Positions 57,547-62,306 of a stretch of 62,306 nt of DNA are shown one piece after another. The notes under the pieces were generated by a model. That model made no database searches. It was not told the origin of the DNA and saw nothing but the letters and a program-made list of their open reading frames with translations. The stretch covers positions 1 through 62,306 of the forward strand of contig NZ_JAQRFK010000015.1 in the NCBI RefSeq assembly GCF_028598745.1, read 5' to 3'. The DNA comes from Xenorhabdus sp. IM139775. GTDB lineage: Bacteria > Pseudomonadota > Gammaproteobacteria > Enterobacterales > Enterobacteriaceae. Positions within the stretch are counted from its first letter, which is position 1. The number at the start of each line of letters is the position of its first letter. The position numbers and the translations under genes were made by a program.

Positions 57547-58848
57547 ATGTTAGCCGTAGAATTGATTATTGTTCTGCTGGCCATTTTTCTAGGGGCACGG
57601 TTAGGGGGAATAGGTATCGGTTTTGCTGGTGGGATTGGGGTTTTAGTCCTCGCCGCCATCGGTGTTAAACCAGGTAGTATTCCATTTGACGTTATCTCAA
57701 TTATCATGGCTGTCATTGCTGCGATATCCGCCATGCAAGTGGCTGGCGGACTCGATTATCTCGTTCAGCAAACTGAAAAATTACTGCGCAGGAATCCCAA
57801 GTACATCACAATCCTTGCACCTATCGTCACCTATTTTCTGACGCTATTTGCAGGTACGGGGAACATCTCACTGGCAACCTTGCCGGTGATTACCGAAGTC
57901 GCCAAGGAGCAAGGCATAAAACCATGCCGTCCGCTCTCCACCGCCGTTGTCGCAGCCCAAATCGGGATCACCGCCTCGCCTATTTCTGCGGCCGTTGTTT
58001 ATATGGCATCCATTATGGAAGGACAGGGCATCAGCTATATCCATCTGTTGATGGTACTGCTGCCTTCAACATTCTGTGCCATCATCCTCATGTCATTCAT
58101 TATTTCATGGCTTTTTGATTCTAAACTGTCAAATGACCCTGTTTATCAAAAACGCCTTGAAGATGGCTTGATAGAAATGCGTGGCACCAGTCAGATTCAA
58201 ATCAAACCCAAAGCAAAACGCGCGGTTCTGTTGTTCCTGCTGGGTGTCGTTGGGGTTGTCATTTATGCGATTATCAACAGCCCGGGTGTCGGCCTGATTG
58301 AAAAACCGCTGATGAATACCACCAATGCGATTTTGATCATCATGCTCAGTGTCGCGACCCTCACCACCATTATTTGCTCCGTCGATACCGATGCCATCCT
58401 GAACTCAAGCACGTTTAAAGCCGGGATGAGCGCATGTATCTGTATTTTGGGCGTTGCATGGCTGGGAGATACGTTTGTCCAGTCCAATCTGGGTTGGATC
58501 AAAGAAACGGCGGGGAGTCTGATTCATGCCCAACCGTGGTTGCTGGCGGTCATTTTCTTCTTCTGTTCAGCGTTGCTCTACTCACAAGCAGCAACCGCAA
58601 AGGCACTGATGCCAATGGCGCTGGCACTGCATGTCACCCCATTAACGGCGATCGCGTCTTTCTCTGCGGTGTCTGGCCTGTTTATCCTGCCAACTTATCC
58701 GACACTGGTTGCCGCCGTACAGATGGATGATACCGGAACCACCCGCATCGGGCGTTTTGTTTTCAATCACCCCTTCTTTATTCCGGGCACCATCGCCGTT
58801 GCACTGGCTGTCACCTTTGGTTTCTTATTTGGTGGCATCATTTTGTAA
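57547..58848 (+). CDS. dcuA: Anaerobic C4-dicarboxylate antiporter DcuA
   Basis: The 433-residue inner-membrane protein has ten or more transmembrane segments. The beginning MLAVELIIVLLAIFLGARLGGIGIG and the motif FAGTGNISLATLPVITEVA near 100-118 are typical of DcuA/DcuB. It exchanges aspartate, fumarate, malate and succinate, and pairs with aspA upstream to supply aspartate and export succinate or fumarate. AAGGAG at 57532-57537 is its ribosome binding site. Confidence 0.96.
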   Translation: MLAVELIIVLLAIFLGARLGGIGIGFAGGIGVLVLAAIGVKPGSIPFDVISIIMAVIAAISAMQVAGGLDYLVQQTEKLLRRNPKYITILAPIVTYFLTLFAGTGNISLATLPVITEVAKEQGIKPCRPLSTAVVAAQIGITASPISAAVVYMASIMEGQGISYIHLLMVLLPSTFCAIILMSFIISWLFDSKLSNDPVYQKRLEDGLIEMRGTSQIQIKPKAKRAVLLFLLGVVGVVIYAIINSPGVGLIEKPLMNTTNAILIIMLSVATLTTIICSVDTDAILNSSTFKAGMSACICILGVAWLGDTFVQSNLGWIKETAGSLIHAQPWLLAVIFFFCSALLYSQAATAKALMPMALALHVTPLTAIASFSAVSGLFILPTYPTLVAAVQMDDTGTTRIGRFVFNHPFFIPGTIAVALAVTFGFLFGGIIL

Positions 58849-58874
58849 CTTTATAGGATTATTTGACATCATTA

Positions 58875-58907
58875 TTCAGGGGCGTGCCTGATCAGCCAGC
58901 CCCTGAA
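58875..58907 (+). terminator. Hairpin after dcuA
   Basis: TTCAGGGGC and GCCCCTGAA form a perfect 9 bp stem around a 15 nt loop, 27 bp after the dcuA stop. The U run is poor, so it may need Rho or serve as a 3' end stabiliser. Confidence 0.6.
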
Positions 58908-59062
58908 ACCTGCCTTCTTTGCTCATCTTTTTCTGTCAAAAACACCGTATTGTCTTAATCTTAGACAAGTTACTTTCTGCCATGAACCTCATCGGTTATA
59001 GTGCAGGCTCTGATAAATTTCACGGATAAAACCCACGATACAGGCAGGTTAAAGATTATCTT

Positions 59063-60799
59063 ATGATGAAACGTATTCTCATGTTGTTTCTCCTGTTCAG
59101 CGGTATCGCGCTCTCTCCCAACAACGCCAACGCACTGTTTGGGCAATCAGGGAAAAGTCTCTATCTTCCTGCTGATCAGGCATTTATGTTTGATTTTCAG
59201 CAACAAGGCAATCAACTCACCTTGAACTGGGATATCAAACCCGGTTATTACCTCTATCGAAAACAGTTCAGCATCACTCCCAATCAAGAAACCTCATTGA
59301 GTCACATTACCTATCCCAAAGGGGTCGATCACGAAGATGAATTTTTTGGTAAGACGGAAGTCTATTTTCAATCAGCGCGGATTGATGCCTCTATCCTATC
59401 TGCTACCAATGATGGCGCTCTTCAGGTCACCTATCAAGGATGCGCAGAAGCGGGTTATTGTTATCCCCCTGAAACCTTAAACGTGCCGTTGCAAGCCGTT
59501 GCAGCTGCGCCGCAACCCCGTGATGAAACCGCACCATCAGCCGATTTCGTCAAGCAACAGGAAGCGCCATCCCCCAACGCCCATGATGTTCCATTTTCGC
59601 CGCTCTGGGCGCTGTTAATTGGCATCGGTATCGCTTTTACGCCCTGCATCCTGCCCATGTATCCGCTGATCTCCAGTATTATTTTGGGCCAAAAACGCCC
59701 CGAAAGCCTGAAACGGATCTTTTGGCTCGCCATGAGTTACGTTCAGGGAATGGCGCTTACTTACACGATACTGGGTTTAGTGGTTGCGGCGGCCGGCTTA
59801 CAATTTCAAGCTGCCCTGCAAAATCCTTATATTCTCGTCGGGCTGTCAGTCCTGTTTATTTTGCTCGCCTTATCCATGTTTGGGCTCTATAACTTACAGC
59901 TTCCCTCTTCCGCCCAAACCCGTCTGGTGGATTGGAGCAATCAGCAACAAGGCGGCTCTTATATTGGCGTATTTATTATGGGCGCCTTGGCGGGGTTAAT
60001 TGCCTCTCCCTGCACGACTGCGCCGCTCAGTGCTATCTTGCTGTATATCGCCCAAAGCGGTAATACCCTAGTCGGTGGCCTGACGCTCTATCTCTACGCA
60101 TTGGGAATGGGCTTACCGCTTATCGCTGTCACACTATTCGGGCACAAACTCCTGCCACGCAGTGGCCCGTGGATGCAGTACGTCAAAGAAGCCTTCGGGT
60201 TCATTATATTGGCTTTGCCCGTCTTCCTGCTGGAACGGGTGCTGGGCGACACATGGGGCATAAGATTGTGGAGCCTGTTGGCCGTATCTTTCCTGATTTG
60301 GGCATTCGCATTAACGTTAAACAGCAAAAACGGCTGGGTACGAACGCTACAAGTCACCTTGCTGGTTCTGGCACTCATCGCCGCACGCCCTTTGCAGAAT
60401 TGGGCATGGGGAAGCCCTGAGGCAGAACAGCAAAAAACCACTCTGCACTTTCAACAAGTCGCTGATTGGCAAGAGTTAAGTCAAATTTTAGCTGAAAATC
60501 ACCATCAACCGATTATGTTGGATCTGTATGCTGACTGGTGTGTCGCCTGCAAGGAGTTTGAAAAATATACTTTCAGTGATCCACAAGTACAGGCACAATT
60601 AAGTCAATTCCGCTTGTTACAGGCAGATGTCACGGATAACGCCCCAAAACAAAAAGAATTGTTGCAACAACTGAACGTGATGGGACTCCCCACTATCTTG
60701 TTTTTCGATAAGGGAAAAGAGCTAACCGATTCGCGAGTCAATGGATTCATGGACGCCCAGCGTTTTAACCAGCATGTACAACATCTACAACCAAAATAA
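59063..60799 (+). CDS. dsbD: Thiol:disulfide interchange protein DsbD
   Basis: The 578-residue protein has three parts: an N-terminal periplasmic immunoglobulin-like domain with its Cys pair in GCAEAGYC, a central eight-helix membrane domain with the redox cysteines in FTPCILPM and SPCTTAP, and a C-terminal thioredoxin domain with CVAC in [14 protein letters not shown]. The signal peptide is at residues 1-24. It passes electrons from cytoplasmic thioredoxin to periplasmic DsbC, DsbG and CcmG. The start may be the first or second ATG (59063 or 59066). yjdC follows after 18 bp. Confidence 0.96.
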   Translation: MMKRILMLFLLFSGIALSPNNANALFGQSGKSLYLPADQAFMFDFQQQGNQLTLNWDIKPGYYLYRKQFSITPNQETSLSHITYPKGVDHEDEFFGKTEVYFQSARIDASILSATNDGALQVTYQGCAEAGYCYPPETLNVPLQAVAAAPQPRDETAPSADFVKQQEAPSPNAHDVPFSPLWALLIGIGIAFTPCILPMYPLISSIILGQKRPESLKRIFWLAMSYVQGMALTYTILGLVVAAAGLQFQAALQNPYILVGLSVLFILLALSMFGLYNLQLPSSAQTRLVDWSNQQQGGSYIGVFIMGALAGLIASPCTTAPLSAILLYIAQSGNTLVGGLTLYLYALGMGLPLIAVTLFGHKLLPRSGPWMQYVKEAFGFIILALPVFLLERVLGDTWGIRLWSLLAVSFLIWAFALTLNSKNGWVRTLQVTLLVLALIAARPLQNWAWGSPEAEQQKTTLHFQQVADWQELSQILAENHHQPIMLDLYADWCVACKEFEKYTFSDPQVQAQLSQFRLLQADVTDNAPKQKELLQQLNVMGLPTILFFDKGKELTDSRVNGFMDAQRFNQHVQHLQPK

Positions 60800-60817
60800 T
60801 CGGGAAGGAGAGCCACC

Positions 60818-61390
60818 GTGCAACGAGAATATGTGATTAACCATGTTCTGAACTCATTGGAACAACATGGCCTGTCAGCAACCATGGAGACACTTTTAGC
60901 TTCTCTCGATATTGATATCAGCCATATCAAACATTTTTGGCCTGACCGCGAAGCCTTACTCTATGACTGCCTGCGCTACCACAGTCAGCAAATTGAAATC
61001 TGGCAGCGTCAAGTCTTGTTGGATGAAACCTTAAGCCCTGAGCAAAAATTATTAGCGCGCTATGACGCGCTCAGGGAAAAAGTCCAAGAACAGCGTTATC
61101 CGGGCTGTCTGTTTATTGCTGCTTGCAACGCTTTTCCTCATGTTGACCATCCCATCCACCAATTGGCAGAATTACAAAAACAGCACTCTTTCCATTACAC
61201 AGAAGCGTTGTTACAACAACTTGAGATTGACGACAGTCAGCAAGTCGCCAAACAGATGGAACTTATCCTTGAGGGGTGTCTCAGTAAGCTATTAGTAAAA
61301 AGAGAGCTTGAAGATGTGATTACCGCAAAATTACTGGCTCAAGATATTCTAACCATCGCAAAATGCCGAAAAAATGGGGCGTTAAGTTAA
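60818..61390 (+). CDS. yjdC: TetR-family regulator YjdC
   Basis: The 190-residue protein has an N-terminal HTH (about 1-50, with FWPDREALLYDCLRYHSQQI just after it) and a ligand domain containing the family stretch RYPGCLFIAACNAFP near 88-102. It is colinear with E. coli YjdC, whose target is poorly known. It starts with GTG or ATG; the GTG at 60818 follows GGGAAGGAG. It is in an operon with dsbD and precedes tRNA-Phe, as in E. coli. Confidence 0.92.
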   Translation: MQREYVINHVLNSLEQHGLSATMETLLASLDIDISHIKHFWPDREALLYDCLRYHSQQIEIWQRQVLLDETLSPEQKLLARYDALREKVQEQRYPGCLFIAACNAFPHVDHPIHQLAELQKQHSFHYTEALLQQLEIDDSQQVAKQMELILEGCLSKLLVKRELEDVITAKLLAQDILTIAKCRKNGALS

Positions 61391-61480
61391 TAAAAAGCAG
61401 CCCTCGCTGAATAACCACACCAAGTCAGTATAAAAATGCAGCAAACAATCAGTTTTCGTGGTTTTTTTCACAGAAAGTGT

Positions 61481-61517
61481 TTGACGGATTGAGCCGAATA
61501 CGGTTTAATGCGCCCCG
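61481..61517 (+). promoter_or_regulatory. tRNA-Phe promoter
   Basis: TTGACG (61481-61486), a 17 bp spacer, TTTAAT (61504-61509) and a GCGCCCCG discriminator form a stringent-type stable-RNA promoter 12 bp before the tRNA. Confidence 0.8.
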
Positions 61518-61520
61518 TTA

Positions 61521-61596
61521 GCCCGGATAGCTCAGTCGGTAGAGCAGGGGATTGAAAATCCCCGTGTCCTTGGTTCGATTCCGAGTCCGGGCACCA
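61521..61596 (+). tRNA. tRNA-Phe (GAA)
   Basis: The 76 nt tRNA has CCA encoded. The acceptor stem is GCCCGGA/TCCGGGC, the anticodon loop TTGAAAA gives GAA, and the T-arm is TTGGTTCGATTCCGAG. It sits downstream of yjdC like E. coli pheU, a known island integration site; a tyrosine recombinase follows 335 bp later. Confidence 0.97.
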
Positions 61597-61931
61597 AAAT
61601 TTAAAGCTCGTTTGTTGAAAGTTTTCAATGCCTTAACAGGCGAGTTAGCATTAGGGCTGTTAAGAAAATGTTAAGCAATTGGCAGTCCTATTTTGCATGT
61701 ATCTGGTGTATTAACACCGCCAGTCAAGAATACAGGGTGCCTGCATCAGCAAGCGCCTTTTTCTTGTTAAAGGGTAATAATTTCAGTAATTGATTCTGAT
61801 GTCAAGTAAGGTGAAGACTTCACCGGATGCGGGATCAGGTATTAACACTTTTTTCCATCCCATCAATTTTGATACAGGGCAGTTCATACTTCCTCCTTTC
61901 CAAACTGAGATCCGCCCTGATTTTTTTATCT
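61597..61931. other. tRNA-Phe to integrase spacer
   Basis: These 335 bp hold the tRNA terminator and then AT-rich DNA with no convincing ORF. An attL core identical to the tRNA 3' end would be the tRNA itself; no second copy occurs inside the window, so the other end of the element lies outside. Confidence 0.5.
61736..61764 (+). terminator. Terminator downstream of tRNA-Phe
   Basis: GGTGC-c-TGC-ATCA-GCA-a-GCGCC pairs with one mismatch and is followed by TTTTTCTT. A smaller hairpin, GGTGT-ATTA-ACACC, precedes it at 61715-61728. Confidence 0.75.
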
Positions 61932-62306
61932 TTATACAGAAAGATCCAGATAAAACGCCAGCTCACTTTCCAACGTTTTACCCGCGATGTCCATATCGAT
62001 ATCAATATACTCCATCGTGGTCGCCAGACTGCGGTGCCCAAGCAAACATCTTACCAACTGTAAATTCCGGTTCGGTGCTTTCATCAGCTCAGTAGCCAGG
62101 GTATGACGAAAACGGTGAGGGGAGACAGCAAAACCGCACTCTTTGGACAGTCGGTTGAAGAAATAGCGTATGTGCTGATTTTCTCTCTCATAATTGTAAC
62201 TGGTCACCCGCCCGTGATAACGAAAACGCAAGCGACTTAAATCAAACAGCGGATCATCGTCTTTCGCACCGCAGGCTTTCGCCTGTTCAACCAACTGTGC
62301 CAACCG
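61932..62306 (-). CDS. Tyrosine recombinase / integrase, C-terminal part (cut by window edge)
   Basis: The frame is open through the right edge, so the N-terminal part is outside. The last 123 codons contain the catalytic core of the lambda-integrase family: the box II residues in PHRFRHTLATEL (His63-Arg66 of the visible part), the third-box His in LLGHRSLATT, and the nucleophile Tyr99 in TMEYIDID. It points towards tRNA-Phe, as expected for an element integrated at the tRNA. The closing segment after Tyr is about 24 residues, so the end is intact. Confidence 0.88.
   Translation of the reverse strand, partial: RLAQLVEQAKACGAKDDDPLFDLSRLRFRYHGRVTSYNYERENQHIRYFFNRLSKECGFAVSPHRFRHTLATELMKAPNRNLQLVRCLLGHRSLATTMEYIDIDMDIAGKTLESELAFYLDLSV

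Overview
The window reads as a chromosomal segment of a gamma-proteobacterium of the Morganellaceae, most likely Xenorhabdus. Core proteins are very close to E. coli and keep its gene order in blocks. The decisive marker is a fimbrial operon with the gene set A-C-D-G-H-J, the mrx layout known from Xenorhabdus nematophila (the Proteus mrp layout without the B, E and F subunits and without a recombinase). The genus assignment is inference; no 16S gene or species-specific gene is present. LAYOUT. 1-2.6 kb is a small accessory patch: the tail of an unknown gene, a ParD-like/RelE toxin-antitoxin pair between two near-identical terminators, an IS3-type left-end remnant, an Rpn nuclease with a probable internal start for its small antitoxin, and a broken hicB. 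2.6-12.6 kb holds an EamA exporter and the block nhaA-nhaR / rpsT / ribF-ileS-lspA-fkpB-ispH. 12.6-15.3 kb is an insertion where E. coli has rihC: an AT-rich GNAT-like gene, an alaX editing gene and a LysR regulator. 15.4-21.2 kb is dapB and carAB, with twin ARG boxes before carA. 21.2-27.8 kb is the mrx operon on the minus strand. 28.4-41.4 kb is the E. coli 99-min block on the minus strand (CNT nucleoside transporter, deoC-deoA-deoB-deoD, yjjV-yjjU, osmY-like, prfC, rimI-holD) with rsmC divergent, so the deo operon now sits beside carAB with mrx between them. 41.5-49.3 kb has two tandem tRNA-Leu genes, a DUF1435 membrane protein behind a Fur box, phoA, an oxidase-cupin-aldehyde dehydrogenase cluster, a nucleoside hydrolase and a TauE permease. 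49.4-50.1 kb is a divergent pair of small DNA-binding proteins. 50.1-61.6 kb is the E. coli 94-min block (guanidine-II riboswitch-gdx/sugE, efp/epmB, yjeI-groL-groS, fxsA, aspA-dcuA, dsbD-yjdC, tRNA-Phe). The right edge is the C-terminal half of a tyrosine recombinase, the start of an island at tRNA-Phe. HOW THE GENES WORK TOGETHER. The deo genes and the nucleoside transporter form a nucleoside uptake and salvage unit behind a promoter shaped like E. coli deoP2. EF-P and its lysine mutase EpmB are divergent neighbours. aspA-dcuA couples aspartate ammonia-lyase to aspartate/fumarate exchange, and groSL has a sigma-32 promoter. MOST INTERESTING. (1) The small XRE gene at 49483-49722 looks like a restriction-modification controller (C) protein. 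It has a classic C-box operator and no SD, but no restriction or methylase gene is nearby; a second C-box lies before the divergent Ner-like gene. (2) Inside rpn, a perfect Shine-Dalgarno followed by ATG predicts a 59-residue RpnS. (3) At least eight loci carry short, clean tandem duplications of 12-27 bp. Several are inside conserved proteins (CarA, DeoA, YjjU) and one is in the N-terminal donor-strand region of the MrxA pilin. (4) A guanidine-II riboswitch, a Fur box and a deoP2-like CRP pair can be read directly from the sequence.
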